Assembly: GCF_001279585.1 (NCBI RefSeq)
Contig: NZ_LGEC01000114.1
Coordinates: forward strand, 384,420 to 448,419
Origin: Nocardiopsis sp. NRRL B-16309
GTDB taxonomy: Bacteria; Actinomycetota; Actinomycetes; Streptosporangiales; Streptosporangiaceae
Length of the DNA: 64,000 bases
Direction of reading: 5' to 3'
Shown here: positions 1-7,819 of the stretch, piece after piece
Layout: every line of letters starts with the position of its first letter
Numbering within the stretch: the stretch's first letter is position 1
Program-made: the position numbers and the translations under genes
The notes under the pieces: model-generated
Seen by the model: the letters and a program-made list of their open reading frames with translations, nothing else
What the model was told of the DNA's origin: nothing
Databases searched by the model: none

Positions 1-155
1 GAGCCCTGCCCGGCGCCCTCGTCGGGCACGCGTTCCCGCGCGGGGGCCTCGTCGGCTTCGCGACGGGCGCCCCGACTCGGAGTGCTGCCGGGCGCGACCC
101 ACCCGCCGGTCCCCTGGTCCCGTGCCGACCGGGACCCTGCGCCGTCGTCACGCAT
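1..155 (-). CDS. PH-domain protein, N-terminal part only
   Basis: A minus-strand frame opens with ATG at 155-153, overlapping the TGA of the upstream PH-domain gene as TGATG, and stays open to the window edge (51 codons). The visible N-terminus starts MRDDGAGSRSARDQG and is charged and low in complexity, with no domain yet. In many actinobacteria a short bPH2 protein is followed in the same operon by a longer multi-PH membrane protein (YdbS-YdbT type), and the stop-start overlap fits that pair. The function is inferred from position only. Confidence 0.55.
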   Translation of the reverse strand, partial: MRDDGAGSRSARDQGTGGWVAPGSTPSRGARREADEAPARERVPDEGAGQG

Positions 156-742
156 CAGGTGGCGTCCCCCTGCAGCGCTCCGGCGCGCACGGCCAGCCGC
201 TCGCTCAACGCGCGCGCCTCCTCCTCGTCCAGGCCCTCGATGCTGGAGGACCCGGCGAAGGAGGCGGTCTGCACCTTGAGCGTCGCGACGCCGAAGAGCC
301 GCTCCAGCCACCCCTGGGTGTGGTCGACGGTCTGCAGCCGGTTCATCGGGACGAGCTGCCAGGTCCGGCTGACCCAGCCCTCCCGGGTGTAGATCACGTC
401 GTCGGACACCTCCCAGCGGTGCACGCGGTACCGCCATGACGGCACGATCGCGATCTGCAGCAGCGCGTACACGCCGTAGACCAGCGGCGCCTTCCAGGCG
501 TGCTCGCGCACCCAGTCCGGCACCCAGCCCCACCCCAGGGACGAAACGGCCCAGGCGGCGGCGGAGAGCAGGACGAGGTTGAACAACGAGCCCATGAGCA
601 TCCGCAGCGTCCAGACACCCACCGCCTTCGGGCTCACGCGGCGCAGCGGAGGACGCAGCTCGGCCACGTCCGCGCCCTCCGCTCCGGGGTCGGGAGCGGG
701 CTCGCCGGGAGGGGGAATCGGGTCGTGGGGCGGCGTGTTCAT
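155..742 (-). CDS. PH domain-containing membrane protein (bPH2, YdbS-like)
   Basis: The protein has 195 residues. A Pro/Glu-rich start (residues 1-30) is followed by two hydrophobic segments (about 50-70 and 85-105), then a bPH2-type beta-rich domain with the typical segment GWVSRTWQLVPMNRLQTVDH and the ending TLKVQTASFAGSSSIEGL. This is the usual build of the short partner in YdbS/YdbT pairs, whose role is poorly known; in Bacillus, YdbST has been linked to resistance to certain bacteriocins. ATG at 742 was chosen because upstream codons are weak and no clear ribosome site decides. It overlaps the next gene by one base, so they form an operon. Confidence 0.8.
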   Translation of the reverse strand: MNTPPHDPIPPPGEPAPDPGAEGADVAELRPPLRRVSPKAVGVWTLRMLMGSLFNLVLLSAAAWAVSSLGWGWVPDWVREHAWKAPLVYGVYALLQIAIVPSWRYRVHRWEVSDDVIYTREGWVSRTWQLVPMNRLQTVDHTQGWLERLFGVATLKVQTASFAGSSSIEGLDEEEARALSERLAVRAGALQGDAT

Positions 743-887
743 CACGTGGACGATTCTAGGGCCCGGTGCCCATGCAACCCGTGTTCCCGGACACACGCGT
801 GCCCGGAACCCGCGGCGCACACGCCTGTGTCAGCGATTTGTCAGACCCTCTCGGCACTATGGGACAGACACGGAAAATGGAGGATTG

Positions 888-1862
888 ATGACTGACGCCA
901 TCCGCGCGGAAGGCCTGGTCAAGCAGTTCAAGGGCAAGCGGGCCCTGGACGGCGTCGACCTGACGGCCACGACGGGGGCCGTGCTGGGCGTACTCGGTCC
1001 CAACGGCTCCGGCAAGACGACCACCGTGCGCATCCTGTCCACGCTCCTGCAGCCCGACGAGGGCCGCGCCGAGGTCGGCGGGTTCGACGTGGTCCGGCAG
1101 CCGCACGAGGTCCGTCGCCTGATCGGTCTGACCGGCCAGTACGCCGCGGTCGACGCCGAGCTGAGCGGTACCGAGAACCTCGTGCTCATCGCCCGTCTGC
1201 TCGGATTCGACCGCTCCCAGGCGCGTGCGCGCTCCACGGAGCTGCTGGAGCGCTTCGAGCTCTCCGACGCCGCCGGGCGCCCGGCCAAGACCTACTCCGG
1301 CGGTATGCGGCGCCGACTGGACCTGGCCGCCAGCCTGGTCGGCCGACCCGCCCTGCTCTACCTGGACGAGCCCACCACCGGCCTGGACCCGCACAGCCGC
1401 AACGGCCTGTGGGACGTGGTGCGCGGCCTGGTGGACGACGGCGTGACCGTCCTGCTCACCACCCAGTACCTGGAGGAGGCCGACCAGCTGGCCGACGACA
1501 TCATGGTGCTCGACCACGGCCGGGTGATCAGCCAGGGCACCCCCGAGCAGTTGAAGAACCACGCGGGCAACCAGGTGCTGGAGCTGCAGACCGTCGAGCC
1601 CGAACAGCTGTCCCTGGCCACGAAGATCATCGAGGCCGTCACCAGCAGCCCGGTGACCTCCGACACCGTGCGCGCCCGCGTCCCGGTGACCGACGCCGCC
1701 GTGCTGCCCGAGGTCGTACGCCGCCTCGACGAGCAGGGCGTGGCCGTCGCCGAGCTGTCACTGCGCAAGCCGAGCCTGGACGAGGTCTTCCTGGCCCTGA
1801 CCGGCCACACCGCCGACGAAGAGACCGCGGGAGCCACCGCGAACGAAGGGAACAGAGCATGA
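888..1862 (+). CDS. ABC transporter ATP-binding protein, DrrA family
   Basis: A cytoplasmic ATPase of 324 residues that powers the membrane partner encoded next. Walker A GPNGSGKTT lies near residue 38, the signature YSGGMRRRLDLA near 135, Walker B LLYLDEPTTGLDP near 155, and a switch region TTQYLEEADQLAD follows. The C-terminal 100 residues, including LRKPSLDEVFLALTGHTA, are typical of DrrA-type drug and antibiotic exporters. GGAGG at 879-883 precedes the ATG. The last codon overlaps the start of the permease as ATGA, so they are translationally coupled. The substrate cannot be read from sequence; daunorubicin is only the family name. Confidence 0.93.
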   Translation: MTDAIRAEGLVKQFKGKRALDGVDLTATTGAVLGVLGPNGSGKTTTVRILSTLLQPDEGRAEVGGFDVVRQPHEVRRLIGLTGQYAAVDAELSGTENLVLIARLLGFDRSQARARSTELLERFELSDAAGRPAKTYSGGMRRRLDLAASLVGRPALLYLDEPTTGLDPHSRNGLWDVVRGLVDDGVTVLLTTQYLEEADQLADDIMVLDHGRVISQGTPEQLKNHAGNQVLELQTVEPEQLSLATKIIEAVTSSPVTSDTVRARVPVTDAAVLPEVVRRLDEQGVAVAELSLRKPSLDEVFLALTGHTADEETAGATANEGNRA

Positions 1863-2689
1863 GCGCGGTGACGAGCCCGTCGCGGTCCGACCTGCCCGCG
1901 GGGGCGCCGGCCGCGCCCGGCAGCATCACACCGATCAGCACCGTGCAGAACGGCCTCCAGCTGGCCTGGCGCAGTGTCCTGAAGATCAAGGCCAACCCCG
2001 AGGAGGTCCTCGGGCTCACGTTCATGCCCATCATGTTCGTGACACTCTTCGTCTTCGTCTTCGGACAGGCGATGATGGGCGACTGGCAGACCTACCGCGA
2101 CTTCCTGATGCCCGGCATCATCGCGCAGTCGGTCGTGTTCGCGACGCTGGGCACCGGTTTCGCCCTGTGCCAGGACGTGGAGAAGGGCATCTTCGACCGG
2201 TTCCGGTCACTGCCCATCGCGCGGTCGGCGCCGCTGATCGGGGCCATCCTGGGCGACCTGGTCCGGTACTCGATCACCGTGGTGATGGTGCTGGTGGTCG
2301 GCCTGGCCATCGGGTTCCGCCCCGAGGGCGGAGTGCTCGGGGTGCTGGGCGCCGCCGCGGTCGTGCTGCTGTTCGCCTTCGCGCTGTGCTGGATGTCGGC
2401 GTTCGTCGGCATGATGGTGCGCACGCCGATGGCCGTGCAGAGCTTCGGGATGATCCTGATGTTCCCGCTGACCTTCGGCAGCTCGGCGTTCGTGGACCCG
2501 CAGACGATGCCCAGCTGGATGCGGGTCGTGGCGGAGAACAACCCCGTCACCCACCTGGTGGACGCCATGCGCGGCCTGATGCTGGGCGGCGACGTCGCGG
2601 GGCCGGTGGCCTGGACCCTGCTGTGGTCGGCCATCTTCGTCGGGGTGTTCTTCCCGCTGGCGGTCTGGGCCTACCGGCGCCGCACCTGA
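1859..2689 (+). CDS. ABC-2 type permease, DrrB family
   Basis: A 276-residue integral membrane protein that forms the export channel with the preceding ATPase. After about 45 polar residues there are six hydrophobic segments. The family-typical ABC-2 signature ends in ENNPVTHLVDAMRGLMLGG near the C-terminus. It starts inside the DrrA gene (ATGA overlap) and is followed by a strong hairpin, so the operon is just drrAB. The neighbour across the terminator is a large SARP regulator that might control it, but nothing in the sequence proves the link. Confidence 0.92.
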   Translation: MSAVTSPSRSDLPAGAPAAPGSITPISTVQNGLQLAWRSVLKIKANPEEVLGLTFMPIMFVTLFVFVFGQAMMGDWQTYRDFLMPGIIAQSVVFATLGTGFALCQDVEKGIFDRFRSLPIARSAPLIGAILGDLVRYSITVVMVLVVGLAIGFRPEGGVLGVLGAAAVVLLFAFALCWMSAFVGMMVRTPMAVQSFGMILMFPLTFGSSAFVDPQTMPSWMRVVAENNPVTHLVDAMRGLMLGGDVAGPVAWTLLWSAIFVGVFFPLAVWAYRRRT

Positions 2690-2724
2690 GCGCGGAGTGA
2701 GCACGGGGGCGTAGGACGTCCGGG

Positions 2725-2756
2725 GACGGCGTCGCACCGGTCGGTGCGGCGCCGTC
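2725..2756. terminator. Hairpin between convergent drrAB and SARP gene
   Basis: GACGGCGTCGCACC pairs with GGTGCGGCGCCGTC around a four-base loop (13 of 14 pairs). There is no T-run, which is common for actinobacterial terminators. It sits between two convergent genes and could serve both. Confidence 0.65.
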
Positions 2757-2917
2757 CCGCTGTCCGTCTGACTCGCCGCCGCCCCGGACACCCCCGCTGC
2801 CGGGGCGCGCCTGGCTCACGGCCATCCGACGCCATCCGGGTGCCAGGGGCAGGCGGCGTCCACGCCCGCTCGCTTCTCGCCCGCTCGGCGCCGACCGCGC
2901 ACCGGAGCACACGGACC

Positions 2918-5900
2918 TCACTCCCGACCCGGGCCGCCCTCGGGCACCGTGTCCGGCAGCAGACGCGCCAGCCACGCGCCCACCTGCGCCCGCACGGCCT
3001 TGGCGTCCGACCGCTCCGCCCGGTCCAGCAGACGCTCGTACTCCGCGTCCCCCAGCGCCCGCCGGCACTGTTCCCGGGCCCGGACGACCCTCGGCGTGGC
3101 CGTGTCGGGCACGCCGCGCAGGACCGCGGCGGAGCCCAGCAGCTCGACCGCCCTCCTCGGCTCGTCGGCGGCCAGCATCACGGCGAACGCGTCCAGGACC
3201 TCGGCGCCCACCGGCCCCACCCCGTGCGCGCTCCCCCACCAGGCCGCGGCCGTGTCCTGCCAGGCGCGGTCCGCGTCCCCGGCCGTCCAGGCGATCATCG
3301 CCGACATGCTCCGCACGACCGGTTCGAGGTACAGCGGAGCGAAGCCGCCCAGAGCCGCGACCAGCGGCTCGGTCGCGTCCAGCACGGCGCGGGCGCGTTC
3401 GGGTTCGCCGCTGGCGCACCGCCAGTTCGCCTCGACCATGCGCAGCATGATCACGTGCTCGTCCTGGACGGCGATGTCGACGCCGACGAGGGCGTCCAGA
3501 TCCGCGCGAGCGCCGTCGAGGTCCCCGGTCTCGGTGCGGATCTGGGCGCGGCGCAGCAGGAAGGCCGCCACGTTGCCCGTCAGCCCGGCGCGTCGGGCCT
3601 GGTCCATGCCCTCGTCCAGGAGTTCGAGGCAGCGTTCCAGGTCCTGGTAGCGCACGGCCTCCACCATCTGCAGGACCGCCTGGCACTGCCCCCACAGGTC
3701 GGCGCAGGCGCGGTACCCCTCCAGCGCGGCCGTGGTCGATGCCATGGCCCGGTCCGCCCTGCCGTACAGCGAGTCGATCAGGGCCAGCAGGAGCCGCACG
3801 GTGGCCCCCATCCACGGATCCGGCTGGTCGACCGCGCGCTCCAGGCGCTCCACGGCCTCGATCGCGCCGTCGTCGAACACCGCCTGGTACACGAGCCCGT
3901 AGACGAGCATGGGGTGGTGCTCGGGCCGTTCCCCCGCCTCCTCCAGGGTCCGCAGCGCCCGCCGTACGTGCACCGCCGCCGCGTCTTGGGACGTGCCCGT
4001 GTCCGCCGCCAGGTTGAACTGGGCGCAGGCGAAGGCGATCGCGCGGCCCTCGGGGGCCCGCTCGCCGATCAGCGCCAGGACCGGCCGGGACCAGCGGGAC
4101 AGCTGCCGCCAGGAACCGTCCAGCGTCCAGTACCACTGCCCGTACTCGACCAGGTCCAGGGCGAGGTCGCCGTCCCTGCGCTCGGCCGCCCACCGCACGG
4201 CCGGGCCGAAGTTGTCGGCCTCCGCACCCAGCCGTGCGAGCGTCTCGATCTGGCGGGGTCCGCGCAACAGGGGGTCGGAGTCGCGCCACAGGTCGCGCAC
4301 GTAGCGGGCGTGGGCGTCGCGGACGCGCTCCTCCTCGCCGCTGCGAACGAGGTGTTCGAGCGCGTAGGCGCGCACGGTCTCCAGCTGGCGGTACCGGGGA
4401 GGGGCGTCGTCGCGGGTGGCGGTGTCCGCGATGACCAGGGACTTGTCCACGAGCGCGAACAGCACCGTCCACGCGTCCTGTCCGTCGACGGTGCCCGCCG
4501 CCCCGGTGTCGGCGCACACCCGCTCCACCGCGTCCAGGGTCGCCCCGCCGGAGAAGATCGACAGGCGGCGCAGCAGACGGCGCTCGGCCTCGTCGAGCAG
4601 ATCCCAGCTCCAGTCGACGACGGCGCGCAGGGTCCGGTGCCGCGGCAGCGCGGAGCGGCTGCCCCCGGTGAGCAGCCGGAAGCGGTCCGACAGGCGCGTG
4701 GCGAGCTGGGCGGGCGCCATCGTGCGCATCCGGGCCGCGGCCAGTTCGAGGGCGAGCGGCATGCCGTCGAGTTCGCGGGTGATGCGCACGACGTGGGCGA
4801 CGTTGCCTGCGGTGACCGCGAACCCCGGGCTGACCGCCTGCGCGCGCTCGGTGAACAGCACCACGGCGGGGCTGGCGACGGCCTGGTCGACGTCGGCCTC
4901 CTCGGGCGGCAGGGCCAGCGAGGGCACGGTCAGCAGGCGCTCGCCGGGCACCCCGAGGGGTTCGCGGGAGGTGGCCAGGATCCGCAGGCCCGGGCACTGC
5001 GCCAGGAGGGGTTCGACCGCCCGGGCGACCTCCTCGACCAGGTGTTCGCAGTTGTCCAGCACGATCAGGGCGGCGCGGTCGCCGAGGAAGGCCGCGACGC
5101 GTTCGGCCGGTGGCGCCGGCGTGGTGCTCGCACGGGCGCGCATGACGGCGTGCTCGCGCAGGTCCAGGGCGAGGGCGATGGCGTCCAGGACGTCGGCGCC
5201 GGAGGTGACGGGCGCCAGGCCCACGAACCAGCCGCCGCGCGAGAGGAGTTCGGGCGACCGGGCGGCCAGGGTGGCGGCGGTCTCGATGGCCAGCCGGGTC
5301 TTGCCCGCCCCTCCGGGCCCGGTCAGGGTGACCAGGCGCGCCTGGCCGAGCAGCCCCACGGCCGAGTCGACCTCGGTCTCACGCGGCACGAAGCTGGTGA
5401 GGGTCGAGGGCAGGTGCAGCTGCGGCGGATCGGCCCGGGGCCCCTCGGCGTGCGCGCCGCCGGACACGGGGGCGTACGGCGCCGACTCGGCGGGCTCGGC
5501 GGAATCAGGGGACGCGGAGGACCCGGTGCGCTCGGCGATGACGGGCTCGGCGGCCGACAGCTCACCCCGCAGCAGCCGCAGGTGCACGTCCTGGAGGCGG
5601 GCGGAGGGGTCCAGGCCCAGTTCGTCGGCCAGCCGGGCGCGGAAGGAGTCGTAGGCGGCCAGCGCGTCGGCGGTGCGACCGGTCCCGGCCAGGGCGCGCA
5701 TCAGCAGCTCGACGGGGCGCTCGCGGCGCGGTTCGGCACTGGTCAGCGCCTCGGCCTCGGGCAGGGCCTCGGCGTGGCGGCCCAGCGCCACCAGGGCCGC
5801 CAGGTACTCCTCGCGCACCATGCGGTGGGTCTCGTTCAGCCGCAGCGCGGTGTCCTCGGCGACGCCCCGCGCGGTCAGGTCGGGCAGGGCGGGCCCGCGC

Positions 5901-6292
5901 CACAGCGCCAGGGCCCCGCCCAGGCAGGTGATCGCCTCCGAGGGACGGCCCGCGGTGAGCTGCGCGCGACCGCGCCGGGTCAGCGTCTCGAACCGCGCCA
6001 GGTCCACCTGTCCGGGATCGACGTCCAGCCGGTAACCGGACGCGTCGCCGTGGATCTCGGCCTCCTCGCCCAGGACCCTGCGCAGGCGCGACACCAGGGC
6101 CTGGAGGGCGTTGCCGGTGGCGGCCGGGGCGGCCCCGCCCCAGATGGCGTCCACGAGGGTGTCGGTGGCCACGCGCTGCCCCGGGCGCAGGAGGAGCAGC
6201 GCCAGAAGGGTACGCAGACGGGCGCCGCCGATGGTTACCGGACGGCCGGAACCGTCGTGGACGTGGAGGGGACCGAGAATGGAGAACCGCAC
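2918..6292 (-). CDS. AfsR/SARP-family transcriptional regulator (BTAD, NB-ARC, TPR)
   Basis: A very large regulator (1124 residues). The N-terminus RFSILGPLHVHDGSGRPVTI begins an OmpR-like DNA-binding domain (about 1-95), followed by the BTAD domain (95-245) and a linker. The STAND-type ATPase has Walker A TGPGGAGKTRLA near residue 320, Walker B ALIVLDNCEHLVEE near 410 and sensor ILATSREPLGVPGE. The rest is helical, TPR-like repeats. Such proteins activate secondary-metabolite or stress genes after ATP-driven oligomerisation. The start is GTG at 6292: the open frame runs much further upstream, but homology begins exactly here. It is transcribed towards the drrAB exporter. Confidence 0.93.
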   Translation of the reverse strand: MRFSILGPLHVHDGSGRPVTIGGARLRTLLALLLLRPGQRVATDTLVDAIWGGAAPAATGNALQALVSRLRRVLGEEAEIHGDASGYRLDVDPGQVDLARFETLTRRGRAQLTAGRPSEAITCLGGALALWRGPALPDLTARGVAEDTALRLNETHRMVREEYLAALVALGRHAEALPEAEALTSAEPRRERPVELLMRALAGTGRTADALAAYDSFRARLADELGLDPSARLQDVHLRLLRGELSAAEPVIAERTGSSASPDSAEPAESAPYAPVSGGAHAEGPRADPPQLHLPSTLTSFVPRETEVDSAVGLLGQARLVTLTGPGGAGKTRLAIETAATLAARSPELLSRGGWFVGLAPVTSGADVLDAIALALDLREHAVMRARASTTPAPPAERVAAFLGDRAALIVLDNCEHLVEEVARAVEPLLAQCPGLRILATSREPLGVPGERLLTVPSLALPPEEADVDQAVASPAVVLFTERAQAVSPGFAVTAGNVAHVVRITRELDGMPLALELAAARMRTMAPAQLATRLSDRFRLLTGGSRSALPRHRTLRAVVDWSWDLLDEAERRLLRRLSIFSGGATLDAVERVCADTGAAGTVDGQDAWTVLFALVDKSLVIADTATRDDAPPRYRQLETVRAYALEHLVRSGEEERVRDAHARYVRDLWRDSDPLLRGPRQIETLARLGAEADNFGPAVRWAAERRDGDLALDLVEYGQWYWTLDGSWRQLSRWSRPVLALIGERAPEGRAIAFACAQFNLAADTGTSQDAAAVHVRRALRTLEEAGERPEHHPMLVYGLVYQAVFDDGAIEAVERLERAVDQPDPWMGATVRLLLALIDSLYGRADRAMASTTAALEGYRACADLWGQCQAVLQMVEAVRYQDLERCLELLDEGMDQARRAGLTGNVAAFLLRRAQIRTETGDLDGARADLDALVGVDIAVQDEHVIMLRMVEANWRCASGEPERARAVLDATEPLVAALGGFAPLYLEPVVRSMSAMIAWTAGDADRAWQDTAAAWWGSAHGVGPVGAEVLDAFAVMLAADEPRRAVELLGSAAVLRGVPDTATPRVVRAREQCRRALGDAEYERLLDRAERSDAKAVRAQVGAWLARLLPDTVPEGGPGRE

Positions 6293-6628
6293 CGCCCCAT
6301 GATGACCGATTCCGGGGACCGACACCCGCGTGGCGCACGGCGCCCGGGTCGCGATCACGGCCCCGGCCGCGGTGGCCGGTGCCGGAGGGGGCGTGCGGTC
6401 CCGCCGGAGGGGCGGCGCCCGTCGATCCGGCGTGTCGGGGAGCACGTGGGCTGTGGACACAGCCGCAGTGCGCGCCCGACCACAGTAGGGTTCGCTCAGG
6501 AACGTGCGCCGGTGCCCGTCGAGGCGTGGCCGCGCGCTTCCCCATACGCGGCACGGGGCTGACCCGGGTCCGCGGCAGGTGCACAGCGAGTTTGGCCATG
6601 ACGGCCCGAAAGCCCAGCAGGAGTCCCA

Positions 6629-7474
6629 TTGTTCCCGGCCCTCCCTCCGACCCGGACCACCCAGGCGCGGCGCACGCCGCGTGCCCTCCCCGGCACGCGC
6701 GTGGGCGCACTGGCGGCGGGGGCCGCCGTCGCGCTGACCGCGGGGTGCGGCCTCTTCACGCCGGGCGGAGAGGTCACCAGCGACATCAACGTCACCAGCC
6801 CCCTGATCGAGGAGGGCCGGGCACTGCCCTCGGCCTACACGTGCGCCGCGGGCAGTGACGCACCCGCCGACGAGGACGGCCAGGACCCGGCCGCCGACGC
6901 GGAGGGGGAAGCTGAGGGCGCGGCGGACGAGGAGGCCGGCGAGGACGCGGTCGGCGACGGGACCGGCGAGGACGCGGCCGGGGGCGCGGCGGACGGGGAG
7001 ACCGGCGAGGACACGGCCGACGGGGACGCGGCCGAGGGGGACGCGGCCGAGGGGGACGCGGCCGGTGACGGGACCGACGAGGGCCCGGTCGACGGGGACG
7101 CGGCCGAGGGCACCTCTCCCCCGCTGAACTGGTCGGGGCTGCCCGACCCGGACGCCGTCGGATCGATCGCCGTCGTGGTCGACGACCCGGCCGCGGCCGA
7201 GGTGTTCTGGGTGCTCTTCGACGTGGACCCGCAGTTGGGCGGGCTCCGACAGGGCACCGTGCCGCCCGAGGCGCGCCAGGCCCAGAACAGCGCGGGCGAG
7301 ACCGGCTACCTGCCGCCGTGCCCGGACGAGGGCGACCCGCACGAGTACCGCTTCACGGTGTACGCCCTCAGCGACACCCTGGGCCTGCCCGACGGTTCCG
7401 AGTTGAGCCAGACGCTGGAGGCCATCGCCGAGAACGCGATCGCCAGGGGTACTCTGACCGCCACCAGTGAGTGA
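6629..7474 (+). CDS. PEBP/YbhB-type lipoprotein with long acidic insert
   Basis: A secreted lipoprotein of 281 residues. Residues 1-40 are an Arg-containing signal peptide ending in the lipobox LTAGC. The fold is phosphatidylethanolamine-binding protein (Raf-kinase-inhibitor-like, YbhB/YbcL): the strand INVTSPLIEEGRALPSAYTC, then SPPLNWSGLPD, AVVVDDP, and the closing GYLPPCPDEGDPHEYRFTVY. Between the first two blocks is an insert of about 90 Asp/Glu/Gly/Ala residues built from repeats of GDAAE, absent from ordinary YbhB proteins. The start is TTG at 6629, supported by AGGAG at 6619-6623 with 5-base spacing. The role of bacterial PEBP lipoproteins is not settled. Confidence 0.8.
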   Translation: MFPALPPTRTTQARRTPRALPGTRVGALAAGAAVALTAGCGLFTPGGEVTSDINVTSPLIEEGRALPSAYTCAAGSDAPADEDGQDPAADAEGEAEGAADEEAGEDAVGDGTGEDAAGGAADGETGEDTADGDAAEGDAAEGDAAGDGTDEGPVDGDAAEGTSPPLNWSGLPDPDAVGSIAVVVDDPAAAEVFWVLFDVDPQLGGLRQGTVPPEARQAQNSAGETGYLPPCPDEGDPHEYRFTVYALSDTLGLPDGSELSQTLEAIAENAIARGTLTATSE

Positions 7475-7819
7475 CATGCCTCACTCATGACATGGACCGA
7501 AAATGGCTCTCCGGTGAACGCGCGATGCATCGGGGGGCACAGGGATTCACGCAAGGAAGCCTCTATCGCCCTCTGCACACAGGGCGCGACAAGGCATACA
7601 GTGGCCTGGTGCCCCTCACCCCTTTTCAGCTGACCGAATCCCGTCCGACCGCCGCACGGCTCCGTGCGGCGCGGTCACGCCGGATTCGCCACGGCCGGCT
7701 CGCCGGTCGCACCGGACCCGCGGGTCCGGCGGCCACCGATCCCCCTCGGCCGGTCCTCGCCAAGCCGACCCCACGCGTGTGGTGGGTGCGGCCGACCTCT
7801 CCAAGGTAGTGCGTACAAC
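7475..7819. other. Intergenic region, 345 bases
   Basis: AGTGAG and CTCACT form a short stem over the stop codon of the PEBP gene (about 7467-7486). TACAGT near 7598 could be a -10 element for the downstream gene. I see no convincing small gene: short frames here have no ribosome site and arginine-rich, shadow-like composition. Confidence 0.4.

Noticed and set aside
579..887. N-terminal extension of DrrA to 579
   Set aside because: The extension is antisense to the PH-domain gene, and GGAGG supports the start at 888.
2744..6562. 1272-codon open frame on the plus strand opposite the SARP gene
   Set aside because: It is the GC-rich shadow of a gene with clear BTAD and ATPase motifs; the translated product is Arg/Gly/Pro-rich with no domain.
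6293..7477. Upstream extension of the SARP gene to 7477
   Set aside because: It would cover the PEBP gene on the other strand; the family N-terminus begins at GTG 6292.
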